A stretch of 64,000 nucleotides of DNA. Source: Bugulina stolonifera. Lineage: Eukaryota; Bryozoa; Gymnolaemata; Cheilostomatida; Bugulidae. The notes under the pieces are model-generated. The model saw nothing but the letters and a program-made list of their open reading frames with translations. It was not told the DNA's origin and ran no database searches. Location: positions 7,416,701 to 7,480,700 of the forward strand of contig OW285195.1 of the NCBI GenBank assembly GCA_935421135.1. Reading direction: 5' to 3'. Position numbers and translations under genes: made by a program. Below, one piece after another: positions 24,401 through 36,300 of this stretch. Every line of letters starts with the position of its first letter. The first letter of the stretch is position 1.

Positions 24401-25438
24401 ATGCACAGTCTCTTTTCTTCTGCCACTGTTCAACTGGCTGGGCAAGATGTTGAGTATGAACCAAACTATGGACATAGAGCTTATGTCGAGAATCTCCTAA
24501 ACTATGGTAAAGATGCTAAGAGCACATATATGAAAGTTGGGAGTGGGTGGATGGAGGATGAAGGAACTGGAGAAGACTATGATGGTATACCTCCCGAAGT
24601 GGTTGAAAAAAGAAAGAAACTTATAGCCACAAGTAAAGAGATGAGCTTCTATGGGAGACCTAGGTTGAGTATGTTTTCTCAAGGAAGACTTATTCCACCA
24701 GGAGTTCGCTCTCGCCTTACTCTACAACGTGCTATTCCACAAATGGCCCTCTTAGCAGAAACAGACAACCCTGCAGGAGGGGCGAAGATTTCTATAACTA
24801 AGACAGAATTGTGGATTCGACGTGTACAAGCCAATCCGGCCTTACAAAAAGCACAAATGGATGTTTGGGTTGTGCAACAAGAGTCTATAAAACTACCAAT
24901 TGACCGAATAAAAACTCATTTCCATGTCATCCCTGCTGGACACCAGTCAGTGAGAGTAAACTTTGATCAAGCGGGACAGAAGCCAAACAGAGTCTTTGTC
25001 GGACTAGTCAACCATACTGCAAAGAGTGGAACGTATAAGCAAAATCCCTTCAAATTTGGACATAACAATCTAAGTTCATTAGAACTACTAATTGATGGAA
25101 CACCGGTGACCCGAAGATATGAACCAAACTTTGCAAGTGGAAAGTTTGCTCGTGAATTCATGAATTTGTTCACTGTCACAAATACATCCGATGCTGACAC
25201 AGGGAATGAGATCTCCCCTAGCAAATACAAGTCCTGCGCTGCTCTCTACGCCTTTGACATTTCAGGAGATTTGTGTGATGACAACTTTCACTTGTTATCA
25301 AATGGGAGTCTATCTATTAATCTAGCATTTGCTAATCAAACTCAAAATACACTTGGACTGTTTGTATACGAAGAAAAAGATGACATTATCTACTTGAATG
25401 CAAATCACGAAGTATCTATGGTAGCCGGGATGATGTAA
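24401..25438 (+). CDS. Capsid-type structural protein, 5'-truncated
   Basis: The longest frame starts at ATG 24401 (MHSLFSSATV) and ends VSMVAGMM, 345 residues. The stretches HSLFS, GHRAYVENLLNYG and the beta-rich C-terminal half resemble the F54H12.2-like proteins that accompany Maverick elements in many invertebrates; I regard it as a jelly-roll-type capsid candidate, by family memory and by position 5 nt upstream of the protease. The frame continues upstream of the ATG (VPGDNF) to the arm junction at 24364, where coding sequence is cut off, so the N-terminal portion has been lost. The gene is therefore probably non-functional as a capsid gene. No introns are seen. Confidence 0.65.
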   Translation: MHSLFSSATVQLAGQDVEYEPNYGHRAYVENLLNYGKDAKSTYMKVGSGWMEDEGTGEDYDGIPPEVVEKRKKLIATSKEMSFYGRPRLSMFSQGRLIPPGVRSRLTLQRAIPQMALLAETDNPAGGAKISITKTELWIRRVQANPALQKAQMDVWVVQQESIKLPIDRIKTHFHVIPAGHQSVRVNFDQAGQKPNRVFVGLVNHTAKSGTYKQNPFKFGHNNLSSLELLIDGTPVTRRYEPNFASGKFAREFMNLFTVTNTSDADTGNEISPSKYKSCAALYAFDISGDLCDDNFHLLSNGSLSINLAFANQTQNTLGLFVYEEKDDIIYLNANHEVSMVAGMM

Positions 25439-25443
25439 AAAGA

Positions 25444-25971
25444 ATGGATACATTCTCAATCTCGAATATTCTATCTGATGATAAACTCTCATCAACCTCC
25501 TTTAGAGGGGTTATGCCAAGGGATCACTTCTTAGACTCCTTCTCCCCATCTGGATCTTTTGTTTTCAACACTCAAACAAGTGAGAAAAGTGGCGAGCATT
25601 GGATCTCTGTTTTTTCGAATGGAAAAGAAATAGAGTATTTCGACTCCTATGGACTCCCCCCTTCTATTTATCCTGATGTGGGTAAGATGTTACAACAATG
25701 GGGAATACCAATAGTATGGAATGGAGAGTGTCTACAAGAAGAGAGTACTAACGTGTGTGGAGACTACTGCATCTTGTTCTGTCTCCTTCGAGCTCGAGGG
25801 TGGAGTATGGAGGGAATAATTACACGACTAAGCAGAGTAGAAGGAAGAGTTCGAGATCATTCTATAAGAGCTCTATTACAACGTTTATACTATAATAAAA
25901 GAAATAATACTTTCCCACTCACAACGCATGTAAACAATATTATGCTTTTTTCACCTTTTCACTTTGACTAG
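25444..25971 (+). CDS. Adenain-like cysteine protease
   Basis: 175 residues, starting 5 nt after the capsid-type stop codon. His52 in GEHW, Asp67 in YFDSYG, Gln98 in ECLQ and Cys105 in NVCGDYC have the order and spacing of the adenovirus-protease/C48 fold, and the length is near that of adenoviral proteases. In Polintons this enzyme is thought to process virion proteins. Tight spacing to the capsid-type gene suggests a shared transcript. AATAAA near 26131 can serve as polyA signal. A complete inverted second copy lies at 23530-24057. Confidence 0.85.
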   Translation: MDTFSISNILSDDKLSSTSFRGVMPRDHFLDSFSPSGSFVFNTQTSEKSGEHWISVFSNGKEIEYFDSYGLPPSIYPDVGKMLQQWGIPIVWNGECLQEESTNVCGDYCILFCLLRARGWSMEGIITRLSRVEGRVRDHSIRALLQRLYYNKRNNTFPLTTHVNNIMLFSPFHFD

Positions 25972-26191
25972 AGAGAAATACTTCACCTTACTTATAATTC
26001 GTTTTTATACTACTATAACTAAAAAAAGAAACCAATAGTTTTTATCTTACCTGCATTCTTTTTTTTTCTTTGCTTTTTAGATTTCTGCTTGATTCTTGAT
26101 TCTTTTATTTTTTCTCTATTTATCTTCGTAATAAAACAATACTACTGAAGAAAGCCGCATCTTTTCTATCTTGGAATAATACTCATCCATG

Positions 26192-26361
26192 GGTTGTTGT
26201 GGTCTCGCCCCTATCCGAGGAGGACGGAGAGTCCGCCATGTTCGAAAGATCCTTTCGGGCAAGACTCCCCACTCCTATTATTTTCCCCTTCTTCTTCTTC
26301 AATAATTCCATCCATTTGTGAGTCCGTTAAGCCCGCAAATAACTCTTCTTGGTTTTGGACT
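26192..26361 (-). pseudogene. Fragment of the E2-type binding-protein gene, E1 right arm
   Basis: Mirror of 23141-23309 with the same deletions, but with TTCGAAC instead of TTCTAAC, which removes one stop codon and extends the short frame slightly. Convergent with the protease gene. Confidence 0.78.
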
Positions 26362-26417
26362 ATTGTAGTAGTGTAGCTGTACAGTAGTGATGTGTTGAGA
26401 CTGTGATCCCACTCTCC

Positions 26418-26424
26418 CTTTATA
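26418..26424 (-). promoter_or_regulatory. Inward TATA box, E1 right arm
   Basis: TATAAAG on the minus strand, mirror of 23077-23083, reading toward the binding-protein fragment and protease 3' end. Confidence 0.6.
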
Positions 26425-26465
26425 CAACTGCTCATTTCTTGACTCCTCCCTTTTTTATCCAATCC

Positions 26466-27388
26466 CAATGTGACCCGATGCACCCCGATGTGAATCCGAA
26501 GCCTCCCGATGTGAATCCGAAGCCTCCCGATGCACCCCGATGTGAATCCGAAGCCTCCCGATGCACCCCGATGTGAATCCGAAGCCTCCCGATGCATCCC
26601 GATGTTAATCCGAAGCTTCCCGATGCATCCCGATGTGATTCCGAAGCTTCCCGATGCATCCCGATGTGATTCCGAAGCTTCCCGATGCATCCCGATGTGA
26701 TTCCGAAGCTTCCCGATGCATCCCGATGTGAATCCGAAGCTTCCCGATGCATCCCGATGTGAATCCGAAGCTTCCCGATGCATCCCGATGTGATTCCGAA
26801 GCTTCCCGATGCATCCCGATGTGATTCCGAAGTTTCCCGATGCATCCCGATGCACCCCGATGTGAATTGACACATCTGGACACATCGGGATGCATCGGGA
26901 AGCTTCGGGAAGCTTCGGAATCACATCGGGATGCATCGGGAAGCTTCGGAATCACATCGGGATGCATCGGGAAGCTTCGGAATCACATCGGGATGCATCG
27001 GGAAGCTTCGGAATCACATCGGGATGCATCGGGAAGCTTCGGAATCACATCGGGATGCATCGGGAAGCTTCGGGAAGCTTCGGAATCACATCGGGATGCA
27101 TCGGGAAGCTTCGGATTCACATCGGGATGCATCGGGAAGCTTCGGAATCACATCGGGATGTATCGGGAAGCTTCGGATTCACATCGGGATGCATCGGGAA
27201 GCTTCGGAATCACATCGGGATGCATCGGGAAGCTTCGGATTCACATCGGGATGCATCGGGAGGCTTCGGATTCACATCGGGGTGCATCGGGAGGCTTCGG
27301 ATTCACATCGGGGTGCATCGGGAGGCTTCGGATTCACATCGGGAGGCTTCGGATTCACATCGGGAGGCTTCGGATTCACATCGGGGTG
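26466..27388. repeat. Palindromic 31-bp repeat array, E1 right
   Basis: Mirror of the left array: two opposed blocks meeting near 26865, with the same GATGCATC and GAAGCTTC words and outer GAGGCTTC variants. Copy number differs slightly from the left array. Confidence 0.9.
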
Positions 27389-27404
27389 GGGAAATGGTTA
27401 GACT

Positions 27405-27430
27405 CCGCCCACTGATTACTACTATTTAAG
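27405..27430 (+). promoter_or_regulatory. Outward promoter, E1 right arm
   Basis: CCGCCC (27405-27410, the GGGCGG box in reverse) followed by TATTTAAG (27423-27430); mirror of 22039-22064. It drives the conserved 22-codon leader (27455-27523) and a CATAAGGTTAGTG donor, but no polymerase follows. Confidence 0.6.
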
Positions 27431-27454
27431 ATATGAGTTTCTCACTCTAGCAGT

Positions 27455-27523
27455 ATGAATAATCAGTCTCTAGTCAACAGAGTGAGAGTAAACAGAGACA
27501 GCTACCTACTAGTCAGTGCCTGA
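27455..27523 (+). other. E1 right copy of the conserved 22-codon leader frame
   Basis: ATG to TGA, 22 codons, followed by a GTTAGTG donor at 27552. Compared with E2 (38722-38654), five nucleotides differ, three at third codon positions. Function unknown. Confidence 0.4.
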
Positions 27524-28766
27524 TCAGAGATGTCAACAAGTAGAACATAAGGTTAGTGTTAAATGGAGTAATTGGCAGCAATTGTGAAGTGTTTATTGTA
27601 TAAAATGCTATCAAGCTAAAAAATAACTCACACCCTACTACTATATATTTTTATAGGGAGGCTAAACAATTTAATATATTACATAATGCTGACTTAACAC
27701 ATGCACACAACCTTTTATTTATTCTATTGCTACTATTGTGAAAAGTTTATCTAATGTATAATAGATATGACATACTCTTTTATTCTTTCAATTGTGTTTT
27801 AACACGTGTACACAATCTTTTATCCATTCTATTGTCACCATTGCGAAAAGTTTATTTAATGTATTATATATGCTGACTTAACACATGTACATGGTTCTTT
27901 ATTGTCAATACAATGTATATCATAGAACCAACCCTTCTTCCCATCAGTATATTTATAGCCAAGACTTTACACATTTCTTTATTAACAATGCAATGCACAT
28001 TATAAACCAAGCCTTCCGTAGTACTTCTTCTTATCGCTAATGAGAGCTGTAGGCGAAGCCGAATTCGCTCGTTTAGATCACAAGCTTTTCGAGTGGAGGG
28101 CTCGGGAGAAGCGGCGGGCCGCTGCCTAGTCGCTTGGCCCGGTGGATACGGGGCACCGGCGTCGCCTCCACGTGTACGGTCGGCGCCGCACGCAACGTGG
28201 GCGGACGCGGCTTGACCGCCTCAAACGATCGGTCGTTCGGGTGAGTGGGGGTTGCGGGGTGGGGAGGGTGGGCGGCGGCGGAGGAGGGGTGGCGGTGATG
28301 ACGGTGATGGCGGCGGCGGCGGTGGCGGCGGCGGCGGCGGTGGTGGTGGCGGCGGTGGCGGCGGTGGCGGCGGCGGCGGTGGTGGCGGCGGTGGTGGCGG
28401 CGGTGGTGAGGGCGGTGGTGGCGGCGGCGACGGCGGCTGTGAGGGCGGCGGTGGCGGCGGCGGCGACGGCGGTGGCGCGGACGGGACGAGGGCGGTGGCG
28501 GGGAGCGGGGGAGGAGTGGGAGGCGGGGGAGGGGGCGGGAAGGAGTGAGGGAAGGGGTCGTGGCCTGGTTCGGGGTCAAGTGTGCAAATGTTTTTTCGAC
28601 CAATCAGAAGGGGGGATTTTGGGGTGACCTTGGCAAGGTCGTGTGCAAAATTTTTGTGCTCTTCTGTGATTGGTTGAAATCGGAAATACCGGCTTGTGAT
28701 TGGTTGAAAACAGGGGTCAATGAGTGCGTGTCTGTGTAGAAGTGCACTGACTATACTACTAATATA

Positions 28767-29673
28767 CCAGACTTGTTTTATCTTTGTGCTACCAAACTTG
28801 TAAAGCTGAAGGACGTTTTGTCATAAATAACATGAATTATAAAACATTACTCTCAGCACTGATTCAAAAACTGCAAAAACTGGTATTCATCTTCATGATT
28901 GTTACTTATATTATGTAATAATATTATGCAGAAAAACAGTAATGTTACGTCTTGTTTACTCAATTTTGTGTATTCTCTAAACAGGAGTAGTGGAGTTAGT
29001 GGTGCTACATAAATATTATACTGAAATATATTATACAAAGTAGATAGACCTGAGTATATAACAATAAGATATATGAGCTCATGACTTTTCATAAATTCCA
29101 TTTTGTAAATGATTAGTACTTCGTAGCGTCTAACTTCAACGTCCCACACACTAAATCAGTTGCAAACAATCCAATTACGAAGTGCTGTTTGCAAAACATC
29201 TCGCATATATAAAGAAAGAACATAGAAAGAAAGTGTTTGTGGAGCTGAACTGTATTTGCGCATGAGGATAATGCTTATATTCTACTTGTATATAGAAAGT
29301 GGCACAGTGGCATGTAAATACCTATATTGTACATGTATATACCAATGGTTGGCGAAAGTGAGATGGATCATGAATCAGTGCGTAAATACAATGTTCATGG
29401 TACATATATAATATTATTATATACATATAATATTATTACTGTCTGTTCAAACCATACTGAAGGAAGGTATTTCACTGGTTGAACGAATGATAGATTGTAA
29501 GTTCCAACTTGATAAGTGGTACAATAAGGAAGTTTGGCAACGATATTTATTACATGACTATTGCTACATTTTTATCTTTTATTGCAACATATAATGCAAA
29601 CAAAATTATCTGTTCTTGTTACAGTCACGGCCATCAATCCATGTCAAATCTAAGGTTTTATTTATCAAAATAG
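28767..29673. other. Gene-poor stretch between E1 and solo LTR 3
   Basis: AT-rich; no supported gene, repeat or RNA was recognised. Confidence 0.45.
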
Positions 29674-30433
29674 TGTGGTGAGGCGGGACATAGCCTCAGC
29701 CTCTGCTAACGTAGCATTAAACGCATACTAGTGCCTTGGCAGTTGTCTTCTTTAATTTACACTCGTATACATGTCCTATACTGTATAATTACTTTTGTAT
29801 TTTACCCTACCTTGTGTGCATAAAGTCATGATATTATAATCCATCTGTATTGTGCATCTACTTAATCTGGTTGTAACTTACTGAATATTTGAGGATAAAC
29901 GTGGTTTCATAGGGCCGGGTCCTCTAAATAGCTGAAGTCTATTTATTATGTTAACTACAATCATGTACACTGTACATTATTATACATGTATGCATTTTTT
30001 GGATATGGCTGACCCTAAGAGGTCGGCCCTCGCACCTTTTCCCACCATCTTGTTGCGCAATACCTAGTGCGATACTGTGTCGCACATAACCAGAACTTGT
30101 GCTTTTCCATTGGTAATCAGTTGTTGCTTTGACAATGAAGACACATCTATACAGAAGAATACTGGGGCGTCTTTCCTAGTAGTAGTCTAGTTCCAGCTCT
30201 CGGTCCTATTGGACCTTACAGCCCAAACTCTCTAAACTAGAATAGATCATACTCACAAGTACCCTCTAAGCAATAACTCAGACCTTATGGGTCGTACCTA
30301 CAGCTCTATACAACAATCTACCATACACAATAACTGCTCAGTCTTTTATGAAATTGGAAGCAGGTCTAGCCGACCAGTCCTAGACCCTTCCCACACTCGT
30401 ACCTGCATCGGTGCCCATGTGCCCAACATTACA
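29674..30433 (+). mobile_element. Solo LTR, copy 3 (760 bp)
   Basis: Begins TGTGGTGAGG, ends CATTACA, flanked by ATAG duplications (29670-29673, 30434-30437). It shares GAGGTCGGCC, CATCTTGTTGCGCAA and GAAGACACATCTATAC with copies 1 and 2. The polyA signal is mutated to CAATGAAG. Confidence 0.8.
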
Positions 30434-31287
30434 ATAGCTCAGTCATCAGATGTTAGTAAAATAATGTTTGCCCATAAGTTGAGAATTTCTGGATATCCTG
30501 AGTTCTTCACCCAAACTCAAGATGACAAAGTTGTCTTCTAACCCCCCCCCCTCTCAGCCACTGTAATACAGGAGTTCTGAGTGTAAGTGTAAAGACCTAC
30601 ATGTACATCTTTTTTTAATTTTAATAGTATTTTAGTACTTGTAAGTGTGACAAATAATGTACATTTGTTACAGTTGTTTCCTACACTACTTTAAACCCGT
30701 CAACTGGGTGAGTGAGTACTCAATGGACAGTTGAACGGAATTAGTGGGTCCGCCCATAGTCTAACAACATCCTGCTTGACAATGGCAAGGTAACAAGTTT
30801 CACCATATCAGTTTGCAAAATAATGGATGATTCACAAATCTCAACTGGTGCAGCGATTGCGAATTTTGGGTTCGATAACAATCATCAACCAAGTGACAAC
30901 AAGTAACAAGTACTGACGAGAACACATTTCAGTTTACAGCGTGGTCTTGACTCATGATCCACGAAGAGCTGTACAGCAATAGGCGGAAATTGTAAACATG
31001 AAACGAAATGGTAAACGGGAAATAAAGTGGTGAACATGAAACTTTGAGATGAATATCAAGTTACAACACTCTTCCTGCTCTATTATGGACTCATTCCCAG
31101 CCTCAGTTCCCAAACATAAATATTAAGTTGCATAGAGTAGAAGGTATACTTACTGCACACATCTTAGCACATCTAACCATTTCTCAGTCATGATTGGCAA
31201 AATCTGTTGACTAATCCTGACACGTGATTGGCTGAGCAGACAGAATTCTTGTATCCGCTGAACTGGTAGTTGACAGATGTTTCTATT

Positions 31288-31294
31288 TATAAAG
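31288..31294 (+). promoter_or_regulatory. TATA box of the RGM-like gene
   Basis: TATAAAG 84 bp upstream of the start codon at 31378, a suitable distance for a short 5' UTR. 30438-31287 contains no recognised gene. Confidence 0.5.
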
Positions 31295-31377
31295 TTGAAC
31301 AGTAGATTATTAACTCACTTGAGTTCAGACGTGCAACGCTGCAACACAGTATCTTTTGGTTTGCTGCATACACCAAG

Positions 31378-33312
31378 ATGAATTTACACGTATCAGTCAA
31401 GGTGTTGGTGTTAGTAGGTAAGTAGCCATGAACATACACTAATGGTGATACCTATGCTGATTTAGTACTGGTGATAAAACCAAACTACATGTAGTATACC
31501 AACACTTTATGTCTAAAGTGTAAAGTGGATGCTAGTTGGTAAGGCTGTGACAAATCCACGAATCCGGATCCGATTCCGAATCCTTAGGCACGGTTCTGAA
31601 TCTCGGTTCCAAAATGCTCAGGTTCGAATCCAACATTGTAAAGTTTTTGTTATTTTTGTAGCAATTATTTATAAAATTATTTAATTATTAATAAAAAATG
31701 TTGAACAAAATGTCATCATCTACAAACTAACAGTGAATAGCAGATGGAATATGCTTATACAGTTTGATTACATGGTTTATTTGGTGACAAAAGATATTGA
31801 ATTTGTTAAAACGAGTAATTCCATGCGGAATCGTTTAGGAATCGGAATCGAGAATCTGCATGGTGGCAGGAATCGGAATCGTCAAATTCGAAAATTTTTG
31901 GATTCGTTCCAGCCCTACTAGTTGGTCACCCTTACACCGTCTGTTGTAAAATGATAATCATCATCATATTATTTATTGCTGTCCTTGTGTTTTCATTCTG
32001 CTAGAGTGGAATAAGACCAGATGGAGAAGACCAGATAAATTGAATATTCAGTATAAGAACAACTGCCCACCCTTGGCTATCCCAACCAGCCATTTTTATC
32101 TCCAATAATTCTATTGCCGTACAGTGTGCAATCAATTATCCATGTTAATCCGTACATGATGGATTAACATGTGCTTTAAATCTTAATTGTTTTTATACTA
32201 GTCTTAAGTCCTCACATGTACATGTAAGTATTGGTATGTATAGTATGTATAGTATGTACATGTAAGTATTGGTATGTACATGTAAGTATTGGTATGTATA
32301 GTATGTATAGTATGTACATGTAAGTATTGGTATGTATAGTATGTATAGTATGGATAGTTGTTAGTAGTATAGTCAGTGCAGATCTACACAGACACCCGGC
32401 CCTTTCCGCGTCGTATTAGCCCTAGATCCAAAAACTCCCCGGGCGGACGACCACCCCACCCGTCCTCTCGCCCCTCCTCTCCCCTAAACCTCACTCTATG
32501 TGCAAAGCCCTAGAACCTACTCCCCCCCATCGCGGGTGGGGTTTCAAAAACCTCATCGGCTGTTCCGCGGAACCCAGTCTAAAGAGCAAACCCCTCGCCC
32601 CGTCCCACGGCTCGGGCGAGGGGGCGCGCGCGTACGCGCGCGCCCCCCCGCCCCGCGAACCCCACCCGTCCTCCCTCCACCCGTCCCCGCCCCTCCCCAC
32701 CCCTCCCCACCCCAAACCCCTCCGCCTCGCCCTCCGCCTCGCGGCGGTTCTCGTTCGCGAGTCCAGCCGTGGCCCCACGCCGCCCTCCCCCCGCCCATCC
32801 CCCGCCCCTCCCCCGCCCTCCCGCCCCAACGACCCGTCGCGACCCTCGCGGGCGGACCGTCGGCTGGAGTAGGGTGAAGCGAAGGAAAATACGGGTTAGA
32901 GTAATGATAGGCTACACCCGTGCGGAGTGCCCGTGCAGAGTTTACGACGCTGACTATACTACTATAAAAAACTTACCGAGTGGTGGTGGTGGTGTTTCCG
33001 GATGATTTCTTCGCCGGGGACTGTTGAGACTGAACTGGTCGGGGTGACACCGCACTCGCGCGCTCCTCCGTTCGAGCGCCCCCGGACCTTCGATGAAAGA
33101 CTCGCGTCTTAACCCTCATTTTCCCCGGACCCTCCCCTAGGGAAATCGCCCGTCCCCGTGACGAGCGGCGAGAGAAAGTGAAGGCGGTGGCTCTTCCGCG
33201 CTTCAAACCGTAGACTTCGCGAGGAGGTTAGCCGACGACATCATCGCTCGGAGGGGTAGAAATAGAAATAGATAAACGGGATAGATGGACGCTTGTCTTC
33301 TCATCGCCATCG

Positions 33313-33362
<50 letters not shown>

Positions 33363-36300
33363 CAAATAGACCCGCCTCTACGATGATGTCGTTGACTCGC
33401 CACCAATTTCTTTGACCACCGCGTCCACTTTCCCCCGGGTAGCAAACTCCGATAGGGAGAGAGCGCATCGTGCGCGTGCGATGTCACCCCCCACCTACGA
33501 ATGAAGACAATAGAAGAAATGTGAACTGATAAGGGGTGAGTATGAGCGGAAGCTGCGCTAGTATCGTCTACCCCTTTGGTTTGGAGAGGTAAATGGTTTT
33601 TAATGTATTAGCTAGTGTTTTATTGCTCGGTTTTAAGGCTACAACCGGTAAACCCTCCGTTTTGAGGACGGAGACCCCTTACAATAGAGAGTGAATGTGA
33701 AAAAAATTATACGGGTATATGTACAAGGGTTATGATGCACTGTTCGTTTACTCTCCAATTTATCGAATGAAGTAGTCTCATCTCCGAGAAATCAGTACTA
33801 GCATTCTATAGGACTCGTACTCACCCCGTCTTCTGCAACCTTCCGCTTACCATAGAAGTAGGTGAGTCCGGTCTTTAGCTGGGTGTAGCTATACGTTTGG
33901 TTTCCTCTTCTGATAAAACCCCGATTGTCCCCTCTCACCGACTCCCCTGTCCTGAGCACGGAGAGGAACTTCTCTTTGGTTAGGGCGTTTCCTCTTTTGT
34001 TTAGTCCTTTGCTGCTATACTTGCTATCACCATCAGCGGACCAGCAAAAGTATGTTTTTGAGTTGAGCGCGATGACCCCCTCCCCCCGAAACTCCTCCTT
34101 AAACAGGCCGGGGGTTCGTGTTTCGTATCGTTGCACCTTCTCACAACATTCCCTCATCTCCCACTCTTGGCCAAGCACCTTGGTCGTGATAAAGTCTTCC
34201 TTGTGCCTATCGCAGAAGGGTCTGGGAAACCATCTACCATATTCTCTGTAGAACTCTTCTTTTTTATCTTTTCGGATGACCTCATCTATACTACGAGCAC
34301 TCAGAGCCATGTAAGCGCTATCCGTGTCCATTTCTACGTACTCAAAGTCCTCTCTGCTGACGAATCTGTGAAAATAAAACGGACGGGTTGTAGGGGGGGG
34401 TTGGGGTTGACACCAAAGAATAAATAGAGAAGGATTTGATAAAATCTTTGTATAGTCTAGTGCTACTTACCTATCCATAAAGTCGTAGTAGAATTCTAGC
34501 ATTCTCAACTTGGCTCTCTGGAGGATAACGAATCCTACGACAGATGGAACATCCATTCGAATCTAAAAGAAAGAAAGAGAGAGAGAGAGTTTACCCTACC
34601 ACTCAGAAAAAGTTTCGTCAAATCAAGAATCAAAATAAAAAAAAAAGATTGTCAACACTTGCCTTTTTCTTGTGAAGCTCTATCTCAAAGTAGTTTTCAT
34701 CAACTTCGTTTAGACTAGAAAAGTGCCTACTCCTCACTTTGACAGCCGCCTCCTCTACTGTCTCCACATACTTGACAGTCTTATGTTTCTCTTTATTTGT
34801 TATGGTCTTTCCGTAGGCTGAATTCCCAACGAGCTTGCTGGTGCTGGCCAAGAGGGCCAGGTCGGGGTTCACATCCCCACCTCTTCTTGCGTCTGAGACC
34901 GAAGAACCAAAGTCTTTGTAGATGGCTCGTGGGATAAAGTGAACAAACTGATAGATCCTGGTAATTATCAAACCTTGATCTAGATACCATCTAGCCAGAT
35001 CGGAGAGTAGTGTGATTCGCTCGCCAAAAAGACTCCCCACGAGCATTCGCTGAGGTCTCTTCAAGAATCCGTTCTGTTCGGCAAAAGCGCGCATGTGTTC
35101 GCTAAGGTGTTCTCTTCCCACGTTTATATTCTTGAAAATAGGTGCCATCTCAGAGAACTTCGCTTTTAGCTCTTCGGGTACGGAAATGTCACACTCCACT
35201 AAACCATAGTACTCTCCACTACGAATGTTATTGATTATCTTATCGAGGTTGACGTAACCCCTCTCCGGATAGAGAGAAGAAAAGAAGATGGCGAGAAATG
35301 TCCTAACTTCTACATCCGAACGAACTCGCGCTTCCCACTCACACTGCCGAGTGGTGATGAGCTTATAGCCTAGAGCCTTGATGTAATCTTCTTTCCTTGC
35401 AGTGTCCACCCGGAGCTCTTCATTCGTCATGTTTCTGACACCTTTTCCGTTCCCTCCTAGCTCGCACTCGTGCCCATGCCAGTAGCAACCGTGGAATTGG
35501 TACACCGTCCGACTCTGTTCGCTATAACCATCCACTGGTAGGTTGTGACAGCCTATCCTCATTTCTCCTCCATTCTGTTGGTGAAGGATGACCTCTCCTC
35601 TCTTCCACGATTGGAACTCTAACCAACCATGCGCCACTTTGCTGAACTTTTTAATAGGTTCTAGAGCAAAGCCTCGGCTCTCTAGCCTCCGCCTGGGATA
35701 ACCCGTAGGCATATTCCCCATCATACAGTATAGGTAGAGGGCGTTGGCATCAACTCCCAGAATGGACCTACAGGGTTTTGCGGATGTGCCATACATCTTC
35801 TCTCGAATAGAGGTCACTCCAACTTCATGATGTCTGTGAAAGATAATGCTTGGCCCTCCCACGAGGTTATCGCGAAGAGTATGGTACAGACTTTTGCTCT
35901 CCTCATCGAACAGACATATGGGTTGCGAGTTGCAAAGTTCGTCTCGGAGAGACATTAACCTATGCAGCGGAAGAGCGGCTTGTGGAGGAGAGTAGCCATA
36001 AGGTCGGGCCTCCACCTCCATAAACAACCATCTGATAGCCAAGCCTGGAAGCGAGATTGCGGATTTCAACATGTCAATACCCTTTTGTCGATAGATAGAG
36101 CTCTGACGTGCAATGGCCTCGATGAATGGGGCCACATCGAGGTTGTTGTACCAGATGAGAAAATCCCTGAACGTTTCCATGTTCTCTCTTTCCCACACGA
36201 CCTGACAGTGGTGATAATCTTGCTCGCTCAATTCTTGCTGAGTCAGCGAGTTGAAAAAACTCTCTCGGGGAGGGAGTCCATAATAATCCAACCTTCTCAG

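Larger units (their letters stand above)
20709..28760. mobile_element. E1: palindromic Polinton/Maverick-type element, capsid/protease type, 8052 bp
   Basis: Starts AGTAGTATAGTCAGTGCA, ends with its reverse complement, and is flanked by a perfect 6-bp duplication AATATA (20703-20708, 28761-28766), the Polinton hallmark. The termini match those of E2. It is an inverted duplication: arm 20709-24363 mirrors 25138-28760, with unique centre 24364-25137. Each arm, read inward, holds a GC-rich subterminal block, an AT-rich leader region, the palindromic 31-bp array, a TATA promoter, a fragment of the binding-protein gene found in E2, and an adenain-like protease pointing outward. The centre holds a truncated capsid-type gene. 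No polymerase, integrase or packaging ATPase is visible, so E1 must depend on proteins from elsewhere. Arms differ at scattered positions and by a net 32 bp, about one array unit. Confidence 0.9.
25138..28760 (-). repeat. E1 right arm of the giant inverted repeat
   Basis: Mirror of 20709-24363, slightly shorter because of array copy-number difference. This arm is continuous with the capsid-type gene in the centre, so it represents the original arrangement; the left arm is the added copy. Confidence 0.92.

Noticed and set aside
20709..28760. E1 as a pure assembly artefact
   Set aside because: The two arms differ by point changes and array copy number, and both outer flanks are unique with a matching 6-bp duplication. 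It should still be confirmed with long reads.
30287..30541. 84-codon frame overlapping solo LTR 3
   Set aside because: It begins inside the LTR and ends in flanking sequence; LTR R/U5 regions do not encode proteins.
32491..32877. Pro-, Arg- or Gly-rich frames of about 110 to 125 codons in the E2 terminal repeat
   Set aside because: Open in many frames on both strands because of GC-rich, stop-poor sequence; no start context or splice structure supports a gene.
33203..33487. 94-codon frame with a poly-Met run
   Set aside because: The run is a (CAT)n microsatellite read in one frame; flanking residues show no pattern.
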